Part shown: in pieces, positions 28,145 through 37,647 of the stretch
Position numbering within the stretch: the stretch's first letter is position 1
How the letters are laid out: the number at the start of each line of letters is the position of its first letter
Assembly: GCA_949283955.1 (NCBI GenBank)
Contig: CASDUP010000008.1
Span: 1 to 64,000 of the forward strand
DNA from: an uncultured Verrucomicrobiota bacterium
Lineage (GTDB): Bacteria; Verrucomicrobiota; Verrucomicrobiia; Opitutales; Intestinicryptomonadaceae
Direction of reading: 5' to 3'
DNA length: 64,000 nt
Notes under the pieces: model-generated
Databases searched by the model: none
What the model was told of the DNA's origin: nothing
What the model saw: the letters and a program-made list of their open reading frames with translations, nothing else
Made by a program: the position numbers and the translations under genes

Positions 28145-28190
28145 TTTTCCCGCTTTTGGGAGAGAATTTTAAGATATGTTTAACGGCAAA

Positions 28191-28222
28191 AAAAATCCCC
28201 GAGCAGATTTCGGGGATTTTTT
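28191..28222. terminator. Bidirectional terminator between thiC and glnN
   Basis: AAATCCCCG / CGGGGATTT stem with T- and A-runs on the two sides; the genes converge here. Confidence 0.88.
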
Positions 28223-28227
28223 ATTTT

Positions 28228-30363
28228 TTAGTAAACGAAGAGCAGTTCGGAATACTTTGGAAGTTTCCAGCAAGAGTCGTCGACTATCAATTCGAGCTCG
28301 TCGGCAACCTCCCGGACTTTGGACATCGCCTCTAGCTTTTGTGCGGGTGTTCCCCTGAGTTTCGATTTGAGGGCCGAGCATGACTTCGAGAGTTTTTCCA
28401 TCTTCTTTGAGAGTTCGAGTGCTCTTGCCTTCAGTTCAGGGTTGGCAGGCAGTCCTGCGGATTTTGCGGAGGCCAACGCCGAGCTTAGCTTACCAAAGTA
28501 CTCTATGCACGAAGGCATTATTATGGTGTTTGCCATATTGAGAGTAAGCTCCGCTTCTATGTGGATCTTCTTCTCGTACTCCTCAAGCGAAACTTCATAG
28601 CGGGATTCCATTTCGCCCTCGCTGAACACTCCGTATTTGGCGAACAATTTGCGGTTGTCGGGGTTCATGAGCGGCTTGATCGCTTCGGGAGTGGTCTTGA
28701 GGTTGGGAAGTCCGCGCGCGGCTGCCTCCTTGACCCACGACCCGTCGTATCCATCCCCGTTGAAGACTATCCGCTTGTGCTTCTTTATTATTCCCTTTAA
28801 AATCTCCTGCAGGCCGTCGTGGAACTTTTCCTTGGGCAATTTTTCAAGGGCGGTTGCTATCTCGTCGAAACTTTCCGCGACTATCGTGTTCAATATCACG
28901 TTCGGACTCGAGCAGGATTGCGAGGAGCCAACCGCTCTGAATTCGAATTTATTTCCCGTAAAGGCGAACGGACTCGTGCGGTTTCTGTCCGTGACGTCGC
29001 ACGGAAGCGAGGGCAGGGCATCGACCCCTATCTTTAATATCTTGCCGTTTTTGGAGCTTTTTGCGCCGCCCTTTTCTATTTGCTCTATGATGTCGGTGAG
29101 CTGCTCGCCTAAAAATATCGATATTATTGCAGGGGGAGCTTCGTTTGCCCCGAGCCTATGGTCGTTTCCGGCGCTTGCGGTGGTGGCGCGGAGCAGATCG
29201 GCGTGGAGGTCGACCGCCCGGATTATAGCACAGAGAGTGGTGAGGAAAATCGCGTTCTCGTGCGGATTGCTTCCGGGATTTAGAAGATTTATATTGTCGA
29301 CGGAAATGGACCAGTTGTTGTGTTTGCCGGATCCATTGACTCCGTCGAAGGGCTTTTCGTGCATCAGGCAGACCAGCCCGTGCCTGTCGGCGACGACCCT
29401 CAGCGTTTCCATGATCAGCATGTTGTGGTCGTTGGCAAGATTCAGCTCTTCGAATACCGGGGCTATTTCGAACTGAGCAGGAGCGACTTCGTTGTGTCGG
29501 GTCTTGGCGGGTATTCCCATGCGCCAAAGCTCCCTGTCGACGTCGTCCATGAAGGACAGAACCCTCGGCTTTATCGAGCCGAAATAGTGGTCTTCGAGCT
29601 GCTGGTGCTTTTCGGGCGGGGCTCCAAATAGGGTTCTTCCTGTTTGCATGAGGTCGGGGCGCTGTATATATAGCGACTTGTCCACCAAAAAGTATTCCTG
29701 TTCGGCTCCGAGAGTCACGCGCGGTATGACGTGGTCCTTGTCTATACCGAAGCACTTCACTAGCCTCTTTGCCTGAACTCCCAAAACCTGTATCGAGCGC
29801 AAGAGGGGAGTTTTTTTGTCGAGAACCTCTCCCGTGTACGAGCAGAAAACCGTGGGTATGCAAAGAGTCGCCACTCCACCGGCACGCTTTATAAATGCGG
29901 GGGAGGTGGGATCCCATGCCGTATATCCGCGCGCTTCAAAAGTCGATCTCAATCCTCCCGAGGGAAAACTCGACGCGTCCGGCTCCCCTATTATCAGGTT
30001 CTTGCCGGAAAATCTGGATATTGCCCCTCCGTGCGAATCCGGCTCTATGAAGGAGTCGTGCTTTTCGGCGCTTGCCCCGGTCAGCGGAAAAAACCAGTGC
30101 GTGTAATGGGTGGCGCCGCGCTCCATGGCCCATCTTTTCATTCCGTGCGCGACGTCGTCGGCGACACGCTGGTCTAGAGGGGCTCCCTCGTCTATCGTTT
30201 CGAGAAGCTTCGTGTAAATCGGCTTGGAGAGCCTCTGCTCGAGGGCCTTCAGCCCGAAGGTATCGCAGCCGAACTCCGTGTCGACGTTGTACGGAGCGTT
30301 TTTTTCGACATAGTTGCGGACGGCGTTCGAGATGTTTGAGAGTGCTGATTTTCTCGCGTTCAT
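28228..30363 (-). CDS. glnN: Type III glutamine synthetase
   Basis: GSIII makes glutamine from glutamate, ammonia and ATP. The 711 aa fit the large GSIII class (about 700-730) and not GSI (about 450). Visible blocks: THWFFPLTGASAEKHDSF near the N-terminus, GAEQEYFLVD, KTRHNEVAPAQFE, NDHRLGANEAPPAI, NRTSPFAFTGNKFEFRAVG, and the helical C-terminal tail. It has a clear AGGAG site before ATG 30363. A PII gene sits about 7.6 kb away. Confidence 0.96.
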   Translation of the reverse strand: MNARKSALSNISNAVRNYVEKNAPYNVDTEFGCDTFGLKALEQRLSKPIYTKLLETIDEGAPLDQRVADDVAHGMKRWAMERGATHYTHWFFPLTGASAEKHDSFIEPDSHGGAISRFSGKNLIIGEPDASSFPSGGLRSTFEARGYTAWDPTSPAFIKRAGGVATLCIPTVFCSYTGEVLDKKTPLLRSIQVLGVQAKRLVKCFGIDKDHVIPRVTLGAEQEYFLVDKSLYIQRPDLMQTGRTLFGAPPEKHQQLEDHYFGSIKPRVLSFMDDVDRELWRMGIPAKTRHNEVAPAQFEIAPVFEELNLANDHNMLIMETLRVVADRHGLVCLMHEKPFDGVNGSGKHNNWSISVDNINLLNPGSNPHENAIFLTTLCAIIRAVDLHADLLRATTASAGNDHRLGANEAPPAIISIFLGEQLTDIIEQIEKGGAKSSKNGKILKIGVDALPSLPCDVTDRNRTSPFAFTGNKFEFRAVGSSQSCSSPNVILNTIVAESFDEIATALEKLPKEKFHDGLQEILKGIIKKHKRIVFNGDGYDGSWVKEAAARGLPNLKTTPEAIKPLMNPDNRKLFAKYGVFSEGEMESRYEVSLEEYEKKIHIEAELTLNMANTIIMPSCIEYFGKLSSALASAKSAGLPANPELKARALELSKKMEKLSKSCSALKSKLRGTPAQKLEAMSKVREVADELELIVDDSCWKLPKYSELLFVY

Positions 30364-30433
30364 GAAAAACTTCTCCTGTTTCTTTTTCGGTCGGATCGAA
30401 TCCGTCCGCCGAAGCGCGCCCGGATTGCGGATT

Positions 30434-30475
30434 CAAAAAAACAAAAACGGGGCGCGTTTTGCGGGCGTCCCGTTT
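30434..30475 (-). terminator. Intrinsic terminator after rpmG
   Basis: Read on the minus strand, AAACGGGA ... CCCCGTTT forms a stem with a GC-rich inner part, followed by TTTTTGTTTTTTT. Confidence 0.7.
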
Positions 30476-30481
30476 GGAGCT

Positions 30482-30655
30482 CTATTTCTTAATCTCGCGG
30501 TGCAGGGTTCTGCGCTTTAGAGAAGGATTGTATTTCATCTTTTCCACCTTCTCGGATCCCTGCTTCCTGAAATTGCGCGTGGTCATGTAGCGGGAGGGCG
30601 ATTTTCCCTCTTTGCGGGCTTCCGTGCATTCTATTATAACTATTTCTCTCGGCAT
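30482..30655 (-). CDS. rpmG: 50S ribosomal protein L33
   Basis: A 57-aa basic protein. The start [17 protein letters not shown], then [11 protein letters not shown] and [19 protein letters not shown], is the L33 pattern. It has only one cysteine, so it is the zinc-free (C-minus) form. A strong AGGAAGAGAG site precedes ATG 30655. It lies upstream of glnN on the same strand but is cut off by a terminator. Confidence 0.95.
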   Translation of the reverse strand: MPREIVIIECTEARKEGKSPSRYMTTRNFRKQGSEKVEKMKYNPSLKRRTLHREIKK

Positions 30656-30766
30656 GATTCTCTCTTCCTAATTTGTAAAATTAAACCTTCAGTTTGCCTT
30701 ATCACCTCCCGAACTGCAACAATATTTTTTATCCCAAATTTTCTTCCCCAAACAGCCCGCTAGAAA

Positions 30767-31486
30767 TCAATCCAGGCAGTCCGTGTAAATCACGGCGTTT
30801 CTTGCCCTGTTTAAGATGTATGGAGCGGGAAGATGGTCGGGTGCGCGCTTGGAAACGAGCGACTTTACCATCTCCCTCTTCTGGAGGCCGAATATCGGAA
30901 CAAATATGTTTTTGGCGTTTAATATGAGGGTTCCTGTCATTGTGATTCTGACAGCTTTAGTCACGGGGTGGCTAGACACGGCAACTATCCGCTTGTCGGT
31001 CAGAAGTGTCAGGTTGTTCGTGAAAAGAGAGGCCGTGTGGTAGTCTGCCGAGACTCCCAAAATTATTCCGTCGAATCTTGGAATGTTCAACGAACCCGCG
31101 GAGGGAACATTCTTTTTTACTAGGGATTCGTACCTTATGGATTCCATGACCGGCTCCGATTCCCCGAACATTCTAAAGTAAGAATCCTCCGAAATGCCGA
31201 GGGGATCGAACAGGTGCGTCTTTGCTATTCCAAAATGGCTCTGGGGGGAAGTTTCCGCAACGCAGCGCTCGTCAACCCAGTAAAAATTTATCAGGTTCCA
31301 GTCCGGCGCTTCTCCCGGATTTTTCACCCAATGGTCGAAGGTTTTTTTTGCCGTCGAACCGCCTGCCAGAACAAGGTTGTATTTTCCTTCCCGACCGGAA
31401 GACTTGAAGGCTTCCAAACTTTTCTTGATGTCTTCCGTCATTTTTTTCACGGCGGAATCGGCGTCGGAGAATATTTCCGTAATCAT
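30767..31486 (-). CDS. pgl: 6-phosphogluconolactonase
   Basis: A 239-aa NagB/RpiA-fold hydrolase for the oxidative pentose phosphate pathway. LVLAGGSTAKKTFD, FYWVDERCVAETSPQSHFG and IILGVSADYHTASLF are the family's sugar-phosphate and active-site blocks; the last is usually GxGxDGHTASLF, so Tyr replaces Gly before the catalytic His. The ATG 31486 is chosen over the 31576 frame because the family begins about here. No zwf or gnd in the window. Confidence 0.87.
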   Translation of the reverse strand: MITEIFSDADSAVKKMTEDIKKSLEAFKSSGREGKYNLVLAGGSTAKKTFDHWVKNPGEAPDWNLINFYWVDERCVAETSPQSHFGIAKTHLFDPLGISEDSYFRMFGESEPVMESIRYESLVKKNVPSAGSLNIPRFDGIILGVSADYHTASLFTNNLTLLTDKRIVAVSSHPVTKAVRITMTGTLILNAKNIFVPIFGLQKREMVKSLVSKRAPDHLPAPYILNRARNAVIYTDCLD

Positions 31487-31760
31487 GATCTGTCCCGTTG
31501 GTTCAATTGTTTGTGTTAGGTGGAAACGACCCGCTTCCCATGTCGGGATATTGAAGGATTTTTTCAATAATATCAACGCAAATAAATAAAATATGTTTCA
31601 ATATTTTTACATAGGCTGCCTCAATGTTTTAAAATTTGCCTGAGGAAAATTTTTAATTTAAAAATTCCTCAAAATTCTTAAAATTTGGAGAATTTTGAAT
31701 CTTTCAAAAAAAAGTTGCGTTAATAATTGCGTGCTACAATAAACATTTTTTCGAATAAGT

Positions 31761-33056
31761 ATGATGAAAAAGAAGGGGAAACTTATATTCGCCGTCGCAG
31801 TGTTGGCGGCGTGCTTTGCTGTGTACAAGTGGTTTTTCGACGTCGAAGAGCCCGTCTCGTTTAAGACGGCGGAGGTGGTTCGCACAAACGTGGTGCAGAC
31901 AATAGACGCCACGGGAACCCTGGAGCCCGAAGATCTGATAGATGTGGGAGCCCGGGTCTCGGGGGAGATAGTGCTTTTCGGAAAGGACAAGAGCGGAAAG
32001 ACGATAGATTTCGGTTCGGAAGTGGTGGAGGGAGAGGTAATAGCGGTTATAGACGACACAATTCCGAAATCCAATTTGGCTCAGGCGGAGGCGAATTTGG
32101 CTCAGGCGGAAGCGAGCGTGCTTCAGGCGAAGGCAAACTTGAAGTACAACGAGGAGCAGCTGAAGCAGGCGGAGAGGAATTGGGCTAGGGCCCAAAAGCT
32201 GGGTGTTTCGGAGGCTTTGTCGCAGTCGGCGTACGACTCGTATCTCTCCGATTGGGAGACGGCGAGCGCCCAGATAGACATATCGAAGGCCCAGATAGCG
32301 CAGAGCGAGGCGGGAGTGCTTCAGGCCCAGGCGGAGCTGGAGGTGCAAAAGCGCAATTTGGACTACTGCATAATAAAGGCTCCGGTAAACGGGGTGGTGA
32401 TAGACAGGGTGGTCGACATAGGTCAGACGGTAGTTTCAAACATGAGCGCAAGCAGCCTGTTTTTGATAGCCAAAGATCTTTCGAAGATGGAAGTTTGGGC
32501 CTCGGTCAACGAGGCAGACATAGGCAGCATAACGAAGGGCCAGAAGGTGACGTTCACGGTGGACGCGTTTCCCTCGGAAACGTTTTCGGGGGTGGTTTCC
32601 AACGTGAGGCTGAACGCCACGATGTCCCAGAATGTGGTGACGTACATAGTCGAGGTTTCCACGGACAATTCGAACAAAAAGCTCCTTCCCTACCTGACCG
32701 CGAACTTGGAATTCGAAGTAAAGAGGGCCGACGGGGTTCTTGCCGTTCCGAATGGGGCGCTTCGCTGGAGGCCCACTTCTGAAAGCATGGTCGAGGGTGG
32801 CAACCAGGCGGAGATTCCGTCGGGAAGGAAAGTTTGGGTTTCGGCGGGCAAGGGAAAAGTTCGCCCGATTTCCGTAGAGACGGGAATAAGCGACGGAGTG
32901 CTGACGGAGGTAAAATCTCCGGACTTGTTGGAGGGAATGGAGGTTGTCACGGGAGTGGAATCTCTGAAGAGCTCCTCTTCGAATTCCGTCACAAATCCGT
33001 TTATGCCAAAGCCGCCGGCTCGCAAAAAAACGGGAAATTCGTCCAAGGAAAAGTAA
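31761..33056 (+). CDS. MacA-like periplasmic adaptor (HlyD family)
   Basis: A 431-aa membrane-fusion protein. A single N-terminal membrane helix (about 7-23) is followed by the lipoyl half-motif (TGTLEPEDLIDVGARVSGEI), a long alpha hairpin (about 105-200, rich in AQAEA repeats), the second half-motif (YCIIKAPVNGVVIDRVVDIGQTV) and beta-barrel domains. It links an inner-membrane MacB-type ABC pump to an outer-membrane channel; both follow in the same operon. Confidence 0.9.
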   Translation: MMKKKGKLIFAVAVLAACFAVYKWFFDVEEPVSFKTAEVVRTNVVQTIDATGTLEPEDLIDVGARVSGEIVLFGKDKSGKTIDFGSEVVEGEVIAVIDDTIPKSNLAQAEANLAQAEASVLQAKANLKYNEEQLKQAERNWARAQKLGVSEALSQSAYDSYLSDWETASAQIDISKAQIAQSEAGVLQAQAELEVQKRNLDYCIIKAPVNGVVIDRVVDIGQTVVSNMSASSLFLIAKDLSKMEVWASVNEADIGSITKGQKVTFTVDAFPSETFSGVVSNVRLNATMSQNVVTYIVEVSTDNSNKKLLPYLTANLEFEVKRADGVLAVPNGALRWRPTSESMVEGGNQAEIPSGRKVWVSAGKGKVRPISVETGISDGVLTEVKSPDLLEGMEVVTGVESLKSSSSNSVTNPFMPKPPARKKTGNSSKEK

Positions 33057-33070
33057 TCGGGGGGCTCGAG

Positions 33071-33766
33071 ATGGGAAGCCTTATTTCACTGAGGGATATA
33101 TGCAAAACCTACAACGTGGGCGATGTTCCCCTCAAAGTTTTAAAAAACGTGTCGCTCGACGTCGACAGGGGCGAGATGCTCGCCCTCACTGGAGCCAGCG
33201 GTTCCGGGAAGAGCACGCTGATGAACATCTTGGGCTGTCTCGACAGGCCGACTTCCGGCAGCTATATGCTCGACGGAGTGGAGGTGTCGAACTTGGACAA
33301 CGACGGCCGTGCAGACGTACGGAATAGGAAGATAGGTTTTGTGTTCCAGAACTTCAATCTGCTTCCGCGGACAAGCGCTTTGGAAAACGTGATAATGCCG
33401 CTCGGCTACACGGCTTCGCACCTTTCCGAAAAGGAGATGGTCCGGCTCGGCGAGAAGATGCTTAAGAAGGTCGGCTTGGAAGACAGAATGGCCCACGAGC
33501 CCTCGCAGCTATCCGGGGGCCAGCAGCAGAGGGTTGCCATAGCAAGGGCCCTCGTAAACAGCCCGAAAATTCTCTTTGCCGACGAGCCGACTGGGAATCT
33601 CGACTCGAAGATGAGCGAAGAGATTATGAAAATTTTTAGGGAGATAAACGAGGTGGAGGGAGTGACGATTATTCTCGTCACGCACGAGCCGGACATAGCC
33701 GCATGCGCCAAGCGGGTGGTAAAGATAAAGGACGGGGAGGTCGGATCCGACACTATTCTGCGATGA
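33071..33766 (+). CDS. MacB/LolD-type ABC transporter ATPase
   Basis: A 231-aa ATPase: Walker A GASGSGKST, Q-loop in GFVFQNFNLLPR, signature LSGGQQQR, Walker B ILFADEPTGNLDS, and the H-loop histidine in VTHEPD. In E. coli MacB the ATPase and permease are one chain; here they are split, and this gene overlaps the permease start (ATGA at 33763). The start is ATG 33071; a longer frame is a shadow within the adaptor gene. Confidence 0.93.
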   Translation: MGSLISLRDICKTYNVGDVPLKVLKNVSLDVDRGEMLALTGASGSGKSTLMNILGCLDRPTSGSYMLDGVEVSNLDNDGRADVRNRKIGFVFQNFNLLPRTSALENVIMPLGYTASHLSEKEMVRLGEKMLKKVGLEDRMAHEPSQLSGGQQQRVAIARALVNSPKILFADEPTGNLDSKMSEEIMKIFREINEVEGVTIILVTHEPDIAACAKRVVKIKDGEVGSDTILR

Positions 33767-35115
33767 AGAAGGAATTGAGAATCATAAGATACGCCCTGAG
33801 CTCCATCGCGAGAAATCCGATGAGGACGTTTTTGACCATGTTGGGTATTGTGATAGGCATAGCGTCGGTCATAGCGCTTATGGAGATAGGGAACGGAGTC
33901 CAGAAACTCACCGCCGAGAGGATAGCGTCAATGGGTGTAAACAGCATCACCATACGTCCCGGAGCGGCGTTTTCAGGGGGAATAAGCAGCGGTTCCGGGA
34001 ACAAGGTGACGATTACCGTCCGGGACGCGGAGGAAATACTGAAGAATTGCGAACACGTCCAGGCAATAACTCCCGTAGTGGGTGTGAGGGGACAGTTGAT
34101 TTACGGAGGAAAGAATTGGAATCCGTTTTCGATAAACGGAGTAAACGAGGAATTTCTTACGATAGGCAGTTGGGAGATGGGCGACGGGGAATTTTTCTCC
34201 AGGAGGGATGTCGTTCGAGGAGCGAAGGTTTGCGTGATAGGAACTACCGTTCAGAGGGAACTTTTCGGAGAGGAGGATCCGATAGGCAAGGATTTGAGAA
34301 TCCAAAATGTGAATTTCAAAATAGTCGGGATATTGAAATCGAAGGGAGCAAATTCGATGGGCTTCGACCAGGACGACGTGGTTTTGGCCCCGTGGACGGC
34401 GGTGAAGGCGAGATTAAAAGGAGCGGGAAGCTCTTCGGCTACAGCCTCCTCGTCGAACAGCACGACTTCCGTTTCGGGAAGTTCAATCTACACCGACGGA
34501 GTGTCGTTCTATCCTCCCGAGAATTCGACGAGGCAAATGCCTCCCGTGAGATTTCAAAACGTCGACAGGTTGAACGCATGGGCTACATCGCCCGAAGATG
34601 TGCAGCTTGCGGTAAAAGAGATAGCAATTTCCCTTCGCGCCTCGCACAAGCTCTCAGACGACGAGGACGACGATTTCAACATAAGAACGATGTCGGAATT
34701 TGCCAACTTCTTGGAGTCACAGACGAAAAATATGACGAATTTGCTTTTGTGCGTGGCGTTCGTTTTGCTGTTGGTTGGAGGGGTAGGGATAATGAACATA
34801 ATGCTCGTGTCCGTTACGGAGAGGACGCGCGAGATAGGTCTTAGAATGGCGGTGGGGGCTAGATCCAAGGACATATTGAGACAGTTTTTGCTCGAGGCGG
34901 TCGTTCTGTGCCTTGCGGGGGGAATTACTGGAATATTTTTCGGCCACGGACTTTCCATGTTGCTGTCAGGCCTGATGGGTTGGCCCTCGGAAGTTTCCTA
35001 TGCGGCGATAATTTTGTCCGTGGGGGTTTCGGCCCTCGTGGGAATTTTGTTCGGTTTTTATCCGGCGTGGAAGGCCTCGAGGCTCGATCCCATAGACGCC
35101 CTCAGGTACGAATAA
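33763..35115 (+). CDS. MacB-type ABC transporter permease (FtsX fold)
   Basis: A 450-aa inner-membrane protein with a first helix at about 18-42 (TFLTMLGIVIGIASVIALMEIG), a long periplasmic MacB_PCD domain (about 45-320) and three C-terminal helices with GGVGIMNIMLVSVTERTREIGLRMAVGARSKDI between them, the FtsX/MacB hallmark. The Ser/Thr-rich insertion near 225-245 is unusual. It forms a tripartite pump, for example for macrolides, lipids or peptides, with its neighbours. Confidence 0.92.
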   Translation: MKKELRIIRYALSSIARNPMRTFLTMLGIVIGIASVIALMEIGNGVQKLTAERIASMGVNSITIRPGAAFSGGISSGSGNKVTITVRDAEEILKNCEHVQAITPVVGVRGQLIYGGKNWNPFSINGVNEEFLTIGSWEMGDGEFFSRRDVVRGAKVCVIGTTVQRELFGEEDPIGKDLRIQNVNFKIVGILKSKGANSMGFDQDDVVLAPWTAVKARLKGAGSSSATASSSNSTTSVSGSSIYTDGVSFYPPENSTRQMPPVRFQNVDRLNAWATSPEDVQLAVKEIAISLRASHKLSDDEDDDFNIRTMSEFANFLESQTKNMTNLLLCVAFVLLLVGGVGIMNIMLVSVTERTREIGLRMAVGARSKDILRQFLLEAVVLCLAGGITGIFFGHGLSMLLSGLMGWPSEVSYAAIILSVGVSALVGILFGFYPAWKASRLDPIDALRYE

Positions 35116-35126
35116 GAGGAGGAGAT

Positions 35127-36581
35127 ATGAAATTAAAATTGTTGTTTTCGATTGCATGTTCGGCGCTGTGTGCTTCCTGCACCGTGGGTCCCGACTTCGA
35201 GAAGCCGGAAGCGAAAAATATTCCCGAGGAGTGGTCCATAAAGAAGGCTTCGGACAACGAATCCATAGCGGAGTGGTGGAAGCTTTTCGGAGACGAAAAA
35301 CTTTCGGAGCTTGTCGAAAGAGCCCTTGAGAACAACTACGATATGCGCGCGGCCGCTTCGAGAATACAGCAGGCAAGGGCCAGCTTGGGAATATCCGTTG
35401 GGGGCTGGCTGCCTGTCATCGACGCAAACGGCTCCATTAGCGAATCCGGAAGCGGGGGAGTTTCGGCGAACGGATCCAATGTTCCCACCTCCCCGTCCTA
35501 CAATGTCGGAGCGGGAGCTTCGTGGGAAATAGACGTGTTTGGTGGAACCAGAAGAGGTGTCGAGTCTTACTACGCCCTCTACGAATATTCCCTTGCCGAC
35601 AAGTGCGCCACCAGACTTGCCGTGGCCGCAGAGGTAGCCCAAAACTACTTCCAATACAGGGCTCTTCAAAGGGAGCTTTCGATAGTTAAATTCAATCTCG
35701 AGACGCAGAAGAGAACCCTCGAAGTTATAAAAAGCAGAAAAATGGCTGGTTTAGTTTCCGAACTAGATTTGGCAAGATCCGCGGCTCAGGTGGCGAGTAC
35801 CTCCTCCGAAATTCCCTCCATCGAAAGCCAGTTGAAACAGACCCAGCACGCCCTCGAATATCTTCTTGCTACACCCGTAGGATCGCTCGAGGAGACGCTA
35901 AAGGAGTACAAAGAACTTCCGTCGCTGAAAGAGTACATTCCTTCCGGAGTTCCCGCGGATCTATTGGAGCGCAGGCCCGATATCATCATGGCGGAGCTGA
36001 AATACCATTCGGCGTTCGCTAAAATCGGAGAGGCTTACGCCGACTTTTTCCCGAAATTTTCCGTGGCCGGGAATATTTCCTACACCGCTCCAGATGCGGG
36101 AAATATTCTGCAAAAACAATACGGGTCGTGGTCGGTGGGCCCGACGGTCTCGTGGAACATATTTAATGCTTTTAAGACTCTCAACAACGTAAGGCTCCAA
36201 AAGGCCGTTTCGGAGGAGGCTGGAATCTCCTGGGAGTCGACCGTTCAATCCGCAATAAAAGAGGTTGAGGACTACCTCATTGCGGTAAACAAGGAAGTGG
36301 AACGCCTGAGAAGCCTCGACGAAGTTGTGAAGAAATACAGAAAATCCTTCGAACTTTCAAAGACTCTCTACCAAGAGGGCGAGATAGAATTTCTCGATTT
36401 GCTCGACGCCCAGCGTTCGATGCTCTCCGCCGAAAGAACCCAGACCGAGAGCATGAAGCTTATAATAGTTGACATGATTCTCCTCTACAAGGCTCTCGGG
36501 GGGGGCTGGGATTATCAACGATCCCTCTTTTACGAGGATCCGAAAAACGAAAACTTGGAAATTTCCGGTTCCGTTCTTTAA
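35127..36581 (+). CDS. Outer-membrane efflux lipoprotein, NodT/OprM family
   Basis: A 484-aa TolC-like channel subunit. The signal peptide ends in a lipobox (ASC near residue 16) and the mature start is TVGPDFEKPE. Family blocks are visible: WWKLFGDEKLSELVERAL, RIQQARASLG, SWEIDVFGGTRR, LLERRPDI and FNAFKTLNNV. It has the strong site AGAGGAGGAG and lies 11 bases after the permease. It completes the MacA-MacB-OprM pump. Confidence 0.93.
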   Translation: MKLKLLFSIACSALCASCTVGPDFEKPEAKNIPEEWSIKKASDNESIAEWWKLFGDEKLSELVERALENNYDMRAAASRIQQARASLGISVGGWLPVIDANGSISESGSGGVSANGSNVPTSPSYNVGAGASWEIDVFGGTRRGVESYYALYEYSLADKCATRLAVAAEVAQNYFQYRALQRELSIVKFNLETQKRTLEVIKSRKMAGLVSELDLARSAAQVASTSSEIPSIESQLKQTQHALEYLLATPVGSLEETLKEYKELPSLKEYIPSGVPADLLERRPDIIMAELKYHSAFAKIGEAYADFFPKFSVAGNISYTAPDAGNILQKQYGSWSVGPTVSWNIFNAFKTLNNVRLQKAVSEEAGISWESTVQSAIKEVEDYLIAVNKEVERLRSLDEVVKKYRKSFELSKTLYQEGEIEFLDLLDAQRSMLSAERTQTESMKLIIVDMILLYKALGGGWDYQRSLFYEDPKNENLEISGSVL

Positions 36582-36585
36582 AAAA

Positions 36586-36618
36586 ATTCCCCGAGAAATA
36601 TCGGGGAATTTTTTTTTG
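36586..36618 (+). terminator. Intrinsic terminator of the efflux operon
   Basis: ATTCCCCGA / TCGGGGAAT stem followed by nine T residues. Confidence 0.9.
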
Positions 36619-36701
36619 CAACTTATTTTCGATGTCGAAGCAGGGAAGATGTCTTTAGGAAAACGGAGATTTTGTGGAAATATGCCATTTTCGTATTTTT
36701 C

Positions 36702-36707
36702 TTGACA
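36702..36707 (+). promoter_or_regulatory. Candidate -35 box
   Basis: A perfect TTGACA lies 63 bases upstream of the next gene. No convincing -10 was found at the normal distance. Confidence 0.3.
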
Positions 36708-36770
36708 AGGTTGATAGGAAGTAAAACAGTGCCAAACAGGAGAAATATTAATAGATAAAAAGGTATAAAA

Positions 36771-37403
36771 ATGAAAACATTGAAACATGCAGTGATTTTC
36801 GTTTTATCTGTTTTAGTAGCGGGCGCATCTTTGCGGGCGGACACTTTTTCAGGGGATAAGGATCCTGTCGGAGAAGTTGAAAGCGTTGCGGGAGGCAAGA
36901 ATTTTTTTAAGGCGTTTGAAGGTCTGGCTGGAAATTTCTTCGATATGAGTTTTCTTTGTTCGGCTGGCGGAAACGGAAAAAGCGTGAATAAAGTGTTGCC
37001 CATCCCGGAAAGCGATAAAAATTTTGTTAAAATCGATGAAAAAATAGCCTCGGGAGATACGTTAAAAAGTTTCAAAGAGGACGTTTCCTCTTCGAAAAAT
37101 AATTCCGATTCCGAATTTGAGGAGTCGGTAAGCGAGGATTTTAAACGGGTAGAATATTCCCCCGGATATTTAGATGACGGATCTTCCGTCGTTTTGAGCT
37201 CTCTGAGCGGAGATTCCTCTTTGGATCTGTCAGATTTTTCCGTATATGGCAAGTTTGTGGTGGAGATTTCTGAAGATGACGAAGAGCGTCCTGTCGACGT
37301 TTCTTATACGCGGGAATATTTCTTCCAGAGCCTCAAATATCTTGGGGTAAAATTATTCGAGGATTCGTACCGATTTTATACGAGTTCGCCGAAGGCGCGC
37401 TGA
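36771..37403 (+). CDS. Unknown acidic exported protein
   Basis: Not recognised. This 210-aa protein has a clear signal peptide (residues 1-23, cut near LRA). The mature part has few aromatic residues, is very rich in Ser, Asp and Glu (especially 90-170), and ends in a more ordered part (VSYTREYFFQSLKYLGVKLF). An AAAAAGG ribosome site lies before the ATG. Monocistronic, between two terminators. Two cysteines or fewer, no lipobox, no repeat. Confidence 0.65.
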   Translation: MKTLKHAVIFVLSVLVAGASLRADTFSGDKDPVGEVESVAGGKNFFKAFEGLAGNFFDMSFLCSAGGNGKSVNKVLPIPESDKNFVKIDEKIASGDTLKSFKEDVSSSKNNSDSEFEESVSEDFKRVEYSPGYLDDGSSVVLSSLSGDSSLDLSDFSVYGKFVVEISEDDEERPVDVSYTREYFFQSLKYLGVKLFEDSYRFYTSSPKAR

Positions 37404-37418
37404 GGGCGCGCTTTTTTT
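37395..37418 (+). terminator. Intrinsic terminator overlapping the stop codon
   Basis: GCGCGC / GCGCGC stem that includes the TGA of the preceding gene, followed by seven T residues. Confidence 0.75.
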
Positions 37419-37442
37419 GTCGGTCTGCAAAGAGGGTATGCT

Positions 37443-37609
37443 ACCTTATAAGTTTGTCCGATGCGCCCGATTAAATCGAATCGGTTGCATGTATTACGCC
37501 GCATTGAAATTTTCAAATCTTGCAGCATTGAGGCGATTTTTTGCCCATTTCGTTTTTATAACTCTTTTTCGGAATAAAGGGAAAAGATTTTCCTAATTTC
37601 TTATAAGGT
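37443..37609. repeat. Distant inverted repeat around an intergenic region
   Basis: ACCTTATAAG at 37443-37452 and its exact reverse complement CTTATAAGGT at 37600-37609 frame 147 bases without a gene. Each arm contains the palindrome CTTATAAG. Confidence 0.5.
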
Positions 37610-37643
37610 GAAGCCCCGCGGCCTAAAAAAACCGCGGGGCTTC
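37610..37643. repeat. Strong GC-rich hairpin next to tRNA-Tyr
   Basis: A perfect 12-base stem (GAAGCCCCGCGG / CCGCGGGGCTTC) lies 4 bases from the 3' end of tRNA-Tyr. It lacks a T-run on either side, but is well placed to define the tRNA 3' end or stop transcription. Confidence 0.6.
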
Positions 37644-37647
37644 AAAG

